This document shows positions 34,101-45,442 of a stretch of 60,000 nt of DNA, in pieces; position 1 is the first letter of the stretch; the number at the start of each line of letters is the position of its first letter. This DNA is from Bolinopsis microptera (Eukaryota; Ctenophora; Tentaculata; Lobata; Bolinopsidae), in NCBI RefSeq assembly GCF_026151205.1, contig NC_087078.1, forward strand, positions 19,582,265 through 19,642,264, given 5' to 3'. A program made the position numbers and the translations under genes. Below the pieces are notes generated by a model that saw only the letters and a program-made list of their open reading frames with translations, made no database searches and had not been told where the DNA came from.

Positions 34101-35552
34101 ACAAATTTGCGCTATGTTGTGCCTGAACAGTGACCATTGCTCACAAAATCAATTTGGTTAATATCTTATCCCATTTTTAATCGACTAAAATTGCTTACTG
34201 TTCAAAACTTGTACAAATACCACTGTATATCTGAGATATTTCGAATTATGAATTTTCGCACTCCATACTCGTTGTATAGTACTATAGACTCATCAAAACG
34301 TGCTACAAGCAATGTCATAATCCTCCCAAGAAAAACCAACACGTTTCTTTACATAGCTTCCAAATTTTGGAATAACATATATAAACGGATTCTAAATGAG
34401 AATGGGGAAATCCTCACTATTTCTGTATCTTTGGTTAAATTACGCTGTAAAACTATCATCCTAGGATCCCAATCCATCAACAATAATAATACCTGGACTT
34501 ACCACAACTTTCACATCGCCCCTCACTCAGTCACAGACCAAACCAGTTCATCACTCACTCACCAAATTGCCGACCCAATATCTATTGAAGTGGCGAAGAT
34601 TGTGTATAGTAGACAAATGCAGCAGATACAAATACCAACATTATTACATTCCCAACCGTTTGAACCGTTTTATTAACTAGGAAATTCAATCCTCAACTTA
34701 ACTTTTACTGTTTTAAACTGATATGATGACATTAACTTAACTTATTTTATTACAACTTCTTCTTAGTGTGGTGACTTGGGGTCCATAAATATAACAATAC
34801 AAGCTGATAAACCAAAAAGAACAACTGGGGAAGGTAGCCCTGGTGGGTGCGTAAACTTTACGGTCTGCTCTCTCCAAGATCAGCCTGCTTCTCCATTTTA
34901 CCGTGAAGCCTAATTTCTAGTTTTTTTCAATACAATGCAAGCGCATGTTTACTAATCTTAATCTACTTAAAAACTCAATAGTCCAAGTCACCATACCCGT
35001 AGTATTTTCCTTGGTAATAGAATAACTTTAAAGTTTTTCAAATTGTTGCTATAATTGATTTAAATAAAAATCTGTTGTTTTCTTGAAAAAATTTGTTGTT
35101 TTCTTGATCTTGAAAACGCAGCCTGTTTAGTTGTTTTAGTCGAAATTTTGAAACATTTTATTTAAATTTAAATTGAAATGAGTCAGATCAGTGCTTGCTC
35201 GGTTTAACAAAACGCAGAATAATTCCTTAAATTTATATCGTCAAACTTATATATATATGGTTCAATACACTAATCTTACAATATTGTTTTCAGCTTACAA
35301 GAGTCCTTCAAACCAAACCTTGCTGGAGCATCAGAACAGGGGCTAGCAGTCAGAAAACATCAGCCTCAATCGAGACAGGACTCAGGTACATGTATAAATG
35401 TAATCATTTAATATTTCGATTCTTCGAAAATCCAAAATTTTAATCACACATTCATAATACCGACATAAACATTATCTAATATATTATTTGACCGTAACAA
35501 AAGCATTCTCATAGGTTTAGGCGGGTCAAACGAAGAACACATAGCCACCTAA
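22136..35552 (+). CDS. Spliced host gene of unknown function, 3' part (8 exons)
   Basis: Exons: 22136-22165 (30 nt), 23424-23470, 24248-24348, 25561-25675, 25790-25804 (15 nt), 26254-26373, 35294-35385 and 35515-35552, ending in TAA. All introns are GT-AG, and every junction keeps one open frame through five different phase transitions, which is strong evidence for a real gene. The product is polar and Ser-rich, with DGDESE, SIGSSSRG, LDRRHRGKQPSS, SASGSISS and a C-terminal RQDSGLGGSNEEHIAT that resembles a DSG phosphodegron. No folded domain was recognised; it looks like the disordered tail of a larger scaffold or signalling protein. The exon at 25561 has an alternative acceptor 24 nt downstream in frame. 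The start lies upstream (possibly 16.6-21.4 kb) or outside the window. Confidence 0.75.
22424..22588. mobile_element. MITE-like foldback element, 165 bp
   Basis: TAAGAGATCGTTCAATCTGG at the left end is mirrored at the right end (22562-22588) with a 2-bp difference, and an inner pair around CAATCTCTTTTTGG and CCAAAAAGAGATGG also folds. It lies in an intron of the plus-strand gene. A partial match to its terminus (GTAAGAGATCGTTCA) is seen near 29431. Confidence 0.7.
22779..22804. repeat. Perfect 26-bp palindrome
   Basis: AACAATAAGTTGT followed directly by its reverse complement, with no loop. It lies in an intron. Confidence 0.9.
22967..23428 (+). repeat. Satellite array, 46-bp unit made of palindromes, about 10 copies
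   Basis: The period is 46 bp, with GTTTGCCAGG recurring at 23001, 23047, 23093 and on to 23415. Each unit contains three perfect palindromes: GTAACTAGTTAC, ATTAGCTAAT and GTAATTAC. The last copy carries the acceptor of the exon at 23424; every copy contains the same TTTGCCAG|GTAAC string, which reads both as an acceptor and as a donor. Confidence 0.95.
25342..25517. mobile_element. Hairpin MITE, arms of about 76 bp
   Basis: The left arm 25342-25417 (ATTGATGTTTTGTGCAAAAT...) is almost perfectly complementary to 25441-25517, with a 23-nt loop. It sits in the intron just before the exon at 25561. Confidence 0.85.
27754..29692. mobile_element. Inserted element with ~95-bp inverted ends inside the foldback arm
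   Basis: GATTTTCCCATCGTATGA... at 27754-27851 is mirrored at about 29594-29692, including GTGTCATTCCCTCGTTTTT and GTTATTACAGCTG. The right arm of the foldback lacks this DNA and so serves as the empty site. It contains a LINE ORF1 fragment. No transposase was recognised and I could not define the target duplication. Confidence 0.7.
28417..29005 (-). pseudogene. LINE ORF1-type protein (coiled coil, RRM-like, C-terminal domain)
   Basis: An open frame from about 29005 to 28417 without a clear ATG. It starts with a charged heptad-like region (IHLKTEFFEGVQKEVSSVKQ), then RNIMVFGLCEEVNEEI, then RPVKVSFSSSSIVQQILKKS, and ends APDRTAEERAQRKELVLELK and FIREGKICSLER. This order matches nucleic-acid-binding ORF1 proteins of CR1/L2-like and L1-like LINEs. 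No matching ORF2 follows within the element, so it is a captured or truncated piece. Confidence 0.6.
29698..30775. repeat. Palindromic core with CTATGCAACGT and CCGGCTACTAG repeats
   Basis: The centre of the foldback. CTATGCAACG units at 29722-29880 are mirrored at 30600-30765. CCGGCTA(C/G)TA units fill 29900-30590. The axis lies near 30240, where CCACCAAGTGGCTACTAACC (from about 30200) meets its complement at about 30270-30290. GGTCTGCTTTAGAG recurs at 30225 and 30380, mirrored at about 30100. Confidence 0.85.
32031..32471. other. Non-coding, includes G-run
   Basis: No gene seen. A run of about 18 G at 32386-32403 is the main feature. It would hold the 3' UTR of the minus-strand receptor gene. 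Confidence 0.4.
32472..33948 (-). CDS. Type I membrane receptor with SRCR-like and cysteine-rich (GCC2/GCC3-TNFR-like) repeats
   Basis: Two exons: 33897-33948 (ATG) and 32472-33769; the 127-bp intron is GT-AG and the split Gly codon restores frame. About 449 residues. Exon 1 gives a signal peptide (MVFMLSTIILLSCIFYP). A Ser/Pro/Ala linker follows, then a divergent SRCR-like domain (RSWGAVCFCG, AQYICESMNF, ..C). Three or four Cys-rich repeats come next (CSGCKVGFYQSGQTCKPCP, CPRGYFWSGEDCTECP, CPEGYYFN), then one TM helix (VVILSVAIFIFIVTFLSVI) and a tail with YADP. The tail contains a C13 tract coding for Pro. It is nested antisense in the 8.9-kb intron of the plus-strand gene. The ligand is unknown. 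Confidence 0.75.
34137..34676 (+). pseudogene. LINE RT C-terminal fragment
   Basis: A 179-residue frame starting mid-protein (LLTVQNLYKYHCISEIFRIM) that resembles the last domain of the LINE at 911-3247. The RT core is absent, so this is a 5'-truncated insertion; 34677 to about 35000 probably holds its 3' UTR. It sits in the same large host intron. Confidence 0.7.
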
Positions 35553-36300
35553 CTCCTCGCTTCCTCCACAAATCTCTGTAACGCGCGGCTCCTCTTTCTG
35601 GCTCTGTTGTGACGGGTGACACTACGGAGACCAGCTGTCTGTTGTGATCGGCCGTTTCAGACTTATTTCCACTTCCTGTACTATTAATTTGGCTGGTTCA
35701 AATTCATAATTCAAATGATCTGGCTACTGTAATAATGACTCGTCATGCTTTTCGTGATCGGTTGTAATGTGATGTCTCTCAATTTATCCTCGGACTTAAA
35801 AACAAGGTGCTTCTCACCGATTCCGGACTATCAGTTACGATATGTCATCCTCTGTTACTGCATTGTATGTGTGGTATGCAATTAGTCTACTGTTTTGATC
35901 ACAATTCGAAGATATTTACTGAAGATGTTGCAAAAAGCCTCAATATTAAGTCACGTGTTGTACTGGTGTTGGAACCGGATTCGTGTCACTCTCTTGCGTC
36001 ACTGCGCGGCGCTTGTTACCATGGTTACTCTTGCGTCACTGCGCGGCGCTTGTTACGTCCGCCCCATGAGCGCAAACTCGACGTGATTTCTGCGAGGCAC
36101 CCAAGGATAACAGCTCAACTTCTTAAATTTTGTGGAAATGTTTATGCTTTATGAGAAATTTATAAAATTGATAGACCAATATATATGATATTGCATGTTA
36201 CATGCTTTTACTTAAACTTTGTTAACTTTAATTTGAAAAAGATATCAGTGCTGTGTAGTTACGTTTTTTCCCTGTTTTTGTTATTGAGCTGTTAACGAAG
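35553..36300. other. Downstream of the plus-strand host gene
   Basis: It holds the 3' UTR of the host gene; no AATAAA is evident to me. A 36-bp direct duplication (CTCTTGCGTCACTGCGCGGC...) occurs at 35991-36055. A 115-residue frame at 35807-36154 spans it but has no recognisable domain and is probably not a gene. Confidence 0.4.
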
Positions 36301-36317
36301 AGTAACGAAAGAGTTAC

Positions 36318-36368
36318 CATAGTTACCACTAGTGACCACTAGTTACCACTAGTTACCACTAGTTACCA
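36318..36368 (+). repeat. Short tandem repeat TTACCACTAG
   Basis: About five 10-bp copies with single changes. The related GTTACCATA repeats three or four times at 46407-46441. Confidence 0.8.
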
Positions 36369-36845
36369 TTAACTGTTCTAACCCTCTCACACTCGGCTTA
36401 TAAAATGACTTATAAAATATTTCCTATAAATCTCAAATTTAATAAGCTATATAATAACTACTTACTACCCACACATACGTGGGCATTCACTGTGAAACAT
36501 GTGCAACAGAATTATTGCAGTGCTCGTTTCCGAATACAGCATATAATACCACTAAACTGACAGGATTGTAACCATGCCATTCATCTCTCTTTAATAATGC
36601 AGTACTGTTACAAGCGGTCAAAGAAATTAGTCATTAACAATAACATAACTTCCAGAAAATATAGGGTTTTCTAAATTATGATATTACTGAAGCAGTAACC
36701 TATATGTTAAAGTTAAACAAGCATTTAATTGATATTAAAGGTACCTTTGTTGTTTATGTGAGATGATTTTTGTAATGTGTGTCCAAATAGAGTAAAATAT
36801 GGGAAAGCTTGAATAATCGTGTTAGTGAGATGTTTGTCAGTGGCT

Positions 36846-37098
36846 AAACTAGTTGTTGGGGGGAGGGGGTACACTAAACTAGTTGCTGGGGGGGGGGGGG
36901 GGGGTACACTAAACTAGTTGCTGGGGGGGGGGCTACACTTGCTGGGGGGGGGGGGGGGGGGGTACACTAAACTAGTTGCTGGGGGGGGGGGGGGGGGGGG
37001 TACACTTGCTGGGGGGGGGGGGGGGGGGTACACTAAACTAGTTGCTGGGGAGGGGGGGGAGGTACACTAAACTAGTTGCTGTGTTGGGGGGGGGGGGC
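36846..37098 (+). repeat. Poly-G minisatellite
   Basis: TACACTAAACTAGTTGCTG or TACACTTGCTG alternates with runs of 6 to about 20 G. Many runs could form G-quadruplexes. Confidence 0.9.
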
Positions 37099-37475
37099 CA
37101 AGTGGATATTTGTAGATATTTGGATAATGTCATCCACTTTTTTCGTGAATTATCCATTACAATAATCTACAAATATCTACATTTATCTACAAAAAATGTA
37201 TATCTCAAATATGTGCCCAGAAATTCTACTGAATTTTTGGAGATAAATGTATAAATTTGTAGAATTTGTAGAATTTTCGTGAATTATCCATTGACAATAA
37301 TCTACAAATATCTACATTTATCTACAAAAATGTAATCTCAAATATGTGCCCAGAAATTCTACTGAAATTTTGGAGATAAATGTATAAATTTGTAGAATGT
37401 CATCCACTTTTTTCGTGGATTATCCACTCTACATTAATCTACAAATATCTACAAATATCCACTTGGCTCCCCCCC
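37093..37475. mobile_element. MITE with GCCAAGTGGATATTTGTAG ends, 0.38 kb
   Basis: Terminal GGGGCCAAGTGGATATTTGT is mirrored at 37447-37475. The interior holds a direct duplication of about 125 bp (TGAATTATCCATT...GTATAAATTTGTAGAAT). It is non-coding. Confidence 0.8.
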
Positions 37476-38129
37476 TGTGTTTTCTTGATTTAAAACAGCT
37501 AACAATTTTCCCAAAATAATAGGATGATAAACGTGCAGATTTCACCTTTATTTTGCACGTTTCTTTTTATTTCCTGCAGAATGGATATTTTAGAGATTAA
37601 CTAAAGATTTTAAACTTTTCCACGAGATTTCTCAACCAGAACCATATTTCATGGTACCACTGGAAAAGCGGGTAACTACTAAGATTGTCACCGTTTCCTA
37701 CAAGTATCCAGCTAGGTTATGGTACTTATTGTCCACATTAAAAACACCTGAGTCAATAAAGGTCGTTTATTCATTATTTAACCATGATAACTTTGTACAA
37801 GTATAGTATATATATGGTATTTTATTATAAGCACCTTGATGAATGTGTATTATTGATTACTAGTTTTTCAAATCGATCGATCACATGAATATCACATAAA
37901 TTTGAAATCTTCGTTTGTAAATGATATTTCAACAGCCAATACAAAAGTGCTAGACCATTTTACGAAAATATGACACACTTAAATTATAAGGGGCCATCTA
38001 CTTAGGACGTTTGCCAAAATCGCAGAATTTCAGACCACCCCCTCCCCCTGTCCGGGTGTGTCCGAAATTTCAAAACCACCCCCTTCCTCCCCCGGACGTC
38101 CGGATTTCCAGCTACTTTTAAGGGCTCTT

Positions 38130-38400
38130 ACTAATTCGCTCGCCCAAAAATTATTACGTGACTTTGGTTTTTATTGTTTTGCAGCCGAACAAAACGGTTT
38201 TACATAAACCCTAATCCTAACCTTAACCATAAACCCAAAGCTATCCATAACCATAACCACTACCCTAACCCTAACGGTAACCTGAGCCCTAAACAATCAA
38301 ATTCGTGTTCTACTAGCGTGTCACGTGACCAAAACAGTTTTTTGCCCATAACTTTCCAGGGAAGTTATTTTTGTCCTACTACTCTAGTAGCAGGGAGGAA
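38130..38400 (+). repeat. Left-end copy of the CGCTCGCCCAAA repeat with telomere-like core
   Basis: TTCGCTCGCCCAAAAATTAT, CAGCCGAACAAAA, then degenerate CCCTAA/CCATAA repeats, then GTGTCACGTGACCAAAACAG. It matches the complement of 53200-53395. It lies inside the large transposon. Confidence 0.75.
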
Positions 38401-38930
38401 TTGAGTGTGCACTTCGATGTACAGAGTTTTTTTCTGCTGAATCGGGTTAAATAGGCCATTGGTAACTCAAATCACCGAGGGGCAAATATTGTCTCGCTAG
38501 TCCCAACCCTGTGGAGCCACGCCCATATTTCATATTAGGCGCTTATTTGGGAAATTCCTATCTCAGCTTCTGAAGTGCTTAGAGACTTGAAATTGGGCTT
38601 AAAATGACCGCAATACACATGTTTATATTAGCACTATGAAGGTATTAAAGCTCTCAGGGACTTACTTTTTGAGAAAAATGGAAAAAACTAATTTTCACTG
38701 GGGCGCGATGAGGATGACATGCTTTAAGCTACTAAAATTCATAAAGTTGAGTACATAATATTGTGAAAAGAAACCAATGTGCTGATTTAATCTGCCAGAA
38801 GAGCAACAACATTAACAAAAGCTTACAAATGAAAATAACTGATTAACTGAAACACACACATCTTTTACCTGAACTTTTACAAAGAGACATTACAATATCT
38901 GCCCATATAACTCAAAATAAGTTCAATCTC

Positions 38931-41900
38931 CTATTCCACATTATTGATTGGGTTTTTGCACATTTCACCACATTTGCAATAATTAGAGCATGCATATTGT
39001 TTCTGTCTGCATGGGCAGGTGATCCTGACACAGGATTTACATTTACATGGTTCAGGTATATCAATTGGTCTTTGTGGAGGCACAAACCAAGTGGGAGATA
39101 AGTTGATGTCGTATCCGTATTCTGTAACATCAAGGATTTTAGATGCATCCCCTGTTGCAGCTTCGAGCCACAACCTTGCTTGGAAGTATGCCCTTCGAAT
39201 ATGCTGCCTTATTTCATTAGACGAGCATGGAAGATCCACAAACCTTACGTTTCTTGTTTGCTGCCGCATTCTTAGTCTAAGTTCGTCAAAAGTTGCACAG
39301 TTCATGAATGCCTTGTTAGCTACTACTTTTACCAAAAATTGTTCTGCCTTTTCAAACATGTCCTCGTCAAGTACATCCAATCCAAAATCCGTAATGAAAT
39401 GGCTGTACTGCTTAAGAGCTTTCAACAAAGCCAACTTTGTGCCAACTTTTGAGACAGTGTCACAACCTGTCAATGCGTGTCCTGCTGGCAGGCTTCTCAC
39501 TAGACTAGAATCGACTTTGCTCAGTAGCAAGTGTAAAGGATGTAATTCTTTTTGCTGTATTGTCTTTACTTTAAAATCACCCTTTCTGAGCAAGTAAAGA
39601 TTAAGACCATGCCATGCACTTTGGAGATAGTAAAGAAGGTTTACGAAAATGTCTGTGTCAGGTGACACAACAGAGACACAGCAACTTTCTGTTGACAAAG
39701 CATGAATCTTACTGATCGAAAACATAATACGATCATCAGCCTCTTCGTGAGATGCCCTAAATTCTATCGCTTCATTTATAACACCATCTGAAATCACTGT
39801 GCATTTATCTGGGTCCGATTTTATGCCTCCTGCCAAGTATAGTGGCTTTTCTGATGTGTAGTGAGAAGAGCAATATTCTACAAAAAAGTTCTGATAACTG
39901 ATTTTGTTGGACTGTCTGTCAAAGAAATCATCCAAAGGAGATGGTAAGGACTGTTCCTCGGACACCACCTCACAAACAGCACCTACATTCAAATTGCCGT
40001 CTTTGGTTGCCCTGGTTACTCGTGCTGCTCCTTTGATAGACATGTCTTTATAGTTTTCTAGAATAATATGTATCTGCTCACTTTGCTGCCCATATGAAGT
40101 CACGTTATTCAGAATTTTCTCACAGAACGAGCCGAAGGTTTTGACACCTGTTAACTTGACTGATGTCCATTTCCTGATAATCGCCATAAAATCAATTACA
40201 ACTGCTGTCGTTTTTACATGAGGTAACTGATTGGTCTCGTTAACCACAATCGATTCCTTGTCAAGTAATTGTAACAATTGCTTGGCAAGATCTGATTTGG
40301 GGGCTTTCTTTTGCTTCAGTGAATCTTTCTCTAGTAGATAAACTGGACGTGAAGTTAAAGGATAAATGATCAGTTCCTCCAATCCCCATCCCCTGGATGC
40401 TGCATACTCGATAAAGTTCACTGCAGATGTATTTAGTTGGTCGTCTGTGAGCACCTTAACCTTCTTCTCTTTAGCCATTACATTGGATTCAATGGACATA
40501 TAAGAAGACTGATACTTGAAGCTTATGGAGGCATGCAAGCTCTTGCTTTTATCAAATAAACGGTCTTGGACGAATTCGCCATAGTTTGCTCGTCCAAATT
40601 CGACACAGTCTAGTAGGTATTCTCGATTCGCCACGACTTCACGACTTGTCAGATTAATCAGCTGATCAGGGCTATCAACTTTAAACGGATTGCCAACAGT
40701 TTTGATGTAAGCAACCAGTTTATCTGCTCGGGACTTACCCTTCTCTGCTGACTTTGGATTGAACTCGTGGTGCAGATTGTTCAGCTCTCCCTGGTGTTCA
40801 CCAATGCTTGCTGTTTCTTTCAGGAAAGAGACGAACAAGTCTTTGTGATGTTTGATGATATTCCAGAGAGCCACTGTTTCTTTCTGACGAGTTGATCCAA
40901 TGATACCACCAGATGCCTTAGCCGTGAAATTGTATGCCTTTTCAAGGGCCTGGTCAAATCCTATTGCACTTCCTTTGCGCTCTGATAAGTAACAGACAAA
41001 GTTCCCGTCTTTGAAGTGCTTGTGTAGAGCTGGGAATTTTCTCTGTATATCCAAACAATCTTGATAAAAGAGGGCTCCATATCTACTGTAATTTGGCTTT
41101 CCTGTGCCAAAGAAGATTCCTAAGCTCCTTTCCACTGCAGAGAGAAACAGCTCCCAGTTTCCAGTCCGGACGGATACCTCAAAGTCTCTTGCACATGGGA
41201 ACATGTCTCTCAGAAAAATTTCCCAGTAGAGAAAGTTTTCATTTCCGCTATTAGATCCTTTAAACTGAAGAAATGCCTTGTGTAGTCTGTCCAATGAAAC
41301 CTTGTAACTTTCCCAACAGCTTTCAAAGTCGTTTTCGTCAGAGTTATCATAGACTTTTTTTAATACTTGTTCAATGTCAAACTCTATATCGTCAAGATTA
41401 ATTTCCTCCTTGCATAAAATAAATTCATCGCTTTCGAGAAAAGCTTCATATTGGAGGCGTAAAATAGACTCCGCAATCATATTAATACCATCTTTTGCTT
41501 TGATGTAATCACCTCCTTTCAGAACACTTGACAGTGCAACATCAGCTGCAAAGACTCCACACTTTTTTAGGGCTTCTCCAATTCCTGAGGGAATTAGCCA
41601 CTTTCCGATTGCACCCATGATTATCTTACTCCAATGGAACGGGCCAAGACCTAAAAATATTGACCCGAAAACTTCCGGTTTTAGTAGTTGTATGTCTTTT
41701 GCGAGACAGTACACCCCTTCATCACACCATAGTGCTCCAAAAGTTTCATAGAAGTGTAGATGCTGTCCATTAAGGTTGCGGGATATGGCAGTATCGGGAT
41801 AAATGATTTCGCTGTCATCATCCTAACTTCCCTAGATGTTAGTTTACTGAGCAAAGCAGTAAAATTGGGAATATCATTTGCACCTTTGAGTCTGGAAACA

Positions 41901-44589
41901 AACCATGCAAAGAAATCGTCGTTCACTTCAGTCAACATTGAGTACTTGTGTATGTGATCAGTTATTGGCGAGAACTCCTCGTTTATTTCTCCTGAATTTT
42001 TAGCAAGCTGCGACGTCATTAGCTGCTGGCAAGGTAATGTGTGCTGCAAACTCCGCTTTCTGTCCACAGCGTATTTGGTCGTGTCACGCTTACTCATAGT
42101 CCTTGGTTCCATATCTTCATCTTTTCCATTTGCATTCTGCCATATGACAAGAACGGTGTCGTTGCTGACATCTCCTCCTCTATCAGTTCTTTCTCTGTGG
42201 TTGAAATTATCCACAGCTCCTTGGATTGGAATTCCACGTTTTATGGAATTATTGACTGGGCATCGATCCTTCCCCGCAGTATCGATATCTGTCTGAGCCA
42301 TTTCAATATCGTCTCTCTTCATTGAATCGTAGCCTGTTCCAAAGCCGAACCTGTTGATGATATCAATAAGTTCTCTTGACTTAGTCAGACAGTGAACAGC
42401 TTGTGTTATGCCACAATGCATCGGTGTCTTAAGACCAGAGATCCAACAAGAAAAGAACTGAAATGATGCATCAAATTTCAGAAACCACGAATCTCCCTGC
42501 GTCACTTTTCTGCCAGAGAAAAGTTTTGAGATAAACTTAAACCATTGAGGCGGTCTTGCATCTTTGAATCGCTCTAAAGATATAGCCAGATCACTAGGCA
42601 AGCACAGACTGTCCTCCAATTCAAACTTGTATGAACTGATCTCAGCTGACAAGATTTTTGCACATTCCGTAATTGCATCACGATCTCTAAGGTTATGTTC
42701 AATAATTCCAGATACTGGAACTGATGACTTGAACACTATCTGAGACACAGATCTGTCTTTAGGATAGGAAAATGATATATCATCTCCAAAGTATTTAATT
42801 AGATTGAATTTTGTAGCTCGATTATTGAAATTAAGATCTAGAACATTGTTTATACTGTCTGTGATATCAGTCAGCTTGTAAGCTTGAGTTTGGAAATCAA
42901 GCTTTTCGAATACCTCCTTCAATCCGTCGTCGTGAATATTCTCTTCACTTTCTCTAAGAAAATTGTTCATAAGTTTTTCAACCTGTCTCTCATAAGAAAG
43001 CAGGTATGAGCACATGCATGCACTGTGATAGTAAATGTCAGCTGCAAGGATGTCACCTATGGATTGGCAATAAATATATTGCCTGTAGAGATGATCTTCG
43101 TTAAAGGCCATTGCACTCAAAAATTTTGAAGCCCGTGTGGTTCCCATTTTCATCTCAGAAACTCTGTATAGATGTGAGGTTTGATTTGGCCATGATCCTG
43201 CTTGATGCTTTTGGCAGATGGAACATTTTGTTGCTTTTGATCTTTTACTCAGTTGGTCAGGTATCTCTCCGCTTGCTGATCTAGATCTGGTGCTTTCACG
43301 TTTTCTCTTTGTAGTTTCACAGGAACTTCCTTCTTCTTCTGGAGATTGATCTTTCGGTGTTGATTTTGGTTTAAATCGTTTGGTTGTTCTCATATAATTC
43401 TTAAAACACTGCTTTGGACTTTTCATTTTATTGGACTTAGACTGGTTGTGGAAGCGAAAAGTGTCAGGACATTTAGCAATGTTGTTTAGAACTTTACTAT
43501 CTCCCATTTTTATGGCAGCTTCGTATACTAGCTTTCGTTTATCGTCATCTCCTGTAGAATTAAGTATCGTCACGTTTTAAAACAGTAGTAAAGCTCAATA
43601 CTACTTTTAAGTTACTCTGTTAGTAACAAACATAGATCAATTAAACGTGATTCGATTCGTATTTAACTAAAATGTAACTATCTTTACTATAATTTTACTG
43701 TAAGAATTTAGTAAATTTATTTTACCTCGTAAATCACGCTCTGGATATTTTTCTTCTTTTTCACATAAAACACATACTCGGTTTGCATTCGTGCCTTCTG
43801 CAAGTTTTGCTCTTTCTTTTAAGAGGCTTATTCCTTTGAATTTGGATTCAGGACCCGTTTCACTAATCTAAAAAATAATGACATTGAAGGACCCTTTTTT
43901 TGTTACAAAATCCGAATAGCACGAATGAGTAAATTATAGGAGTCTAAAAGCTACGTCATAGTGATTTAATTAATTCCAGAATAGAATTTTTGAAATGGTT
44001 AGCCTACTCAACTGATTAGGTAATTAATGAAGACTGTTTTAACCTACATTTATTCCTGATGGTCCTGGAATTTCATCGTCAACAGGAGGTGGAGAAGACA
44101 CTCTGGGAACAGCATCTTCTGATATACTAATCTCTAGGTCCTAAATTTATTAGACCCATCATCACGAAGTAATTAAATACAAAAATATCATATTCACGAA
44201 AGAGATATTCATAGTAAGTGCAATACTGAACTTAATATTTAAGGAAATTCGAAATAACTGAGTCGACCATCAAACTTACACCATCTAAAGCATTGATTGA
44301 AACACGATGATATGTCACCCTCCTAGCACTCTGCCTTCTCAAAAGCCACTGTTTGCGTGACCACAATATCAACACAAAACAACCTGAAAGTCGATGCTCT
44401 TAGCTCTTCGATATTGCTTTATTATACAAACTGCGTAGATAGCAATAACTTATCAATAAATACACTGATGATTATAGGAACTAACTTCAAGCAACAATAT
44501 AATCGCTAAAGTAACGTCTGAAACTTACCAAGTATCACACAAAGACCCCAAAGAGTAACAACTGGAATGACAACAAACCAAGCATTCAT
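38931..44589 (-). CDS. Transposon protein: hydrophobic N-terminus, zinc fingers, FEN1/PIN-like nuclease, CXC domain
   Basis: Five exons: 44529-44589 (ATG), 44280-44383, 44048-44140, 43726-43867 and 43551-38931. All introns are GT-AG and phases agree (1, 0, 0, 1). Exons 1-2 give a hydrophobic segment (MNAWFVVIPVVTLWGLCVIL, then FVLILW) followed by a basic stretch. Exon 4 has CVLC, exon 5 KCSICQKHQAG and YYHSACMCSY, likely zinc fingers. The last exon has a 1-nt frameshift at the C4 run 41714-41717. Past it, counting from 41714, come FMAIIRKW, EEADD (657-661), PDTD (685-688) and ALTGCDTVSK (Asp 752). These fit the acidic EAD...D.D...GxD pattern of FEN1/XPG nucleases, but this is inferred from motifs. 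A CXC/tesmin-like cluster (CKCKSC...CKCGEMCKN) ends it. About 1,670 residues. Confidence 0.72.
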
Positions 44590-45442
44590 ATTCACGACAA
44601 GGTTTCACTGCTGAACCAAGAAGTAGGCGAAATTGGTACACGTTTCAAAATAACTGTCGAGTACTGTTGAGAATTCCAGAGGCAGGGTATCCAGTTACGT
44701 AGGTTAATCTCAAAGGTTGTGAAAGATAACTCAAAAATTGTAATTTAGTAGTAAGCACGGTACAATCAAGAAACAATGTTTCACAGTGGAATATAATACG
44801 ACAGCAACAAAGTAGGTATTTCTACTTTGTATTACAAAAGCGCTAATTATACCTGTTTCAAAAGCATCCTGTCTGGAAGTTCCCTGACTGCCGTGTGAAT
44901 CTTTAGATCTATTTTTTGATCTATTTTTATATTGATATGATTTTTATATACCTATATATTCATCGCATAATTTCCATGTACGCCTGAACAAACCTGGCAC
45001 CATCAAATCTTACATGGAAACCCCAGAACTATTTAAAATATAAATAAATATTTAACTTTCACAATATTATATACTCAACTTCGTGAATTTTAGTAGCTTA
45101 AAGCCTGGCATTGCCATCGCGCCTCAGTGAAAATTTAGTTTTTTTCATTTTTCTCAAAAAGTAAGTCCCTGAGAGCTTTAATACCTTCATAGTGCTAATA
45201 TAAACATGTGTATTGCGGTCATTTTAAGCCCAATTTCAAGTCTCTAAGCACTTCAGAAGCTGAGATAGGAATTTCCCAAATAAGCGCCTAATATGAAATA
45301 TGGGCGTGGCTCCACAGGGTTGGGACTAGCGAGACAATATTTGCCCCTCGGTGATTTGAGTTACCAATGGCCTATTTAACCCGATTCAGCAGCAAAAAAC
45401 TCTGTACATCGAAGTGCACACTCAATTCCTCCCTGCTACTAG

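Noticed and set aside
35807-36154. 115-residue protein after the host gene
   Set aside because: It spans a 36-bp direct duplication, has no recognisable domain and follows the host stop codon closely; chance frame in a 3' region.
38205-38290. True telomere or chromosome end
   Set aside because: The repeats are degenerate, short, and lie inside a transposon, with a second copy at 53 kb.
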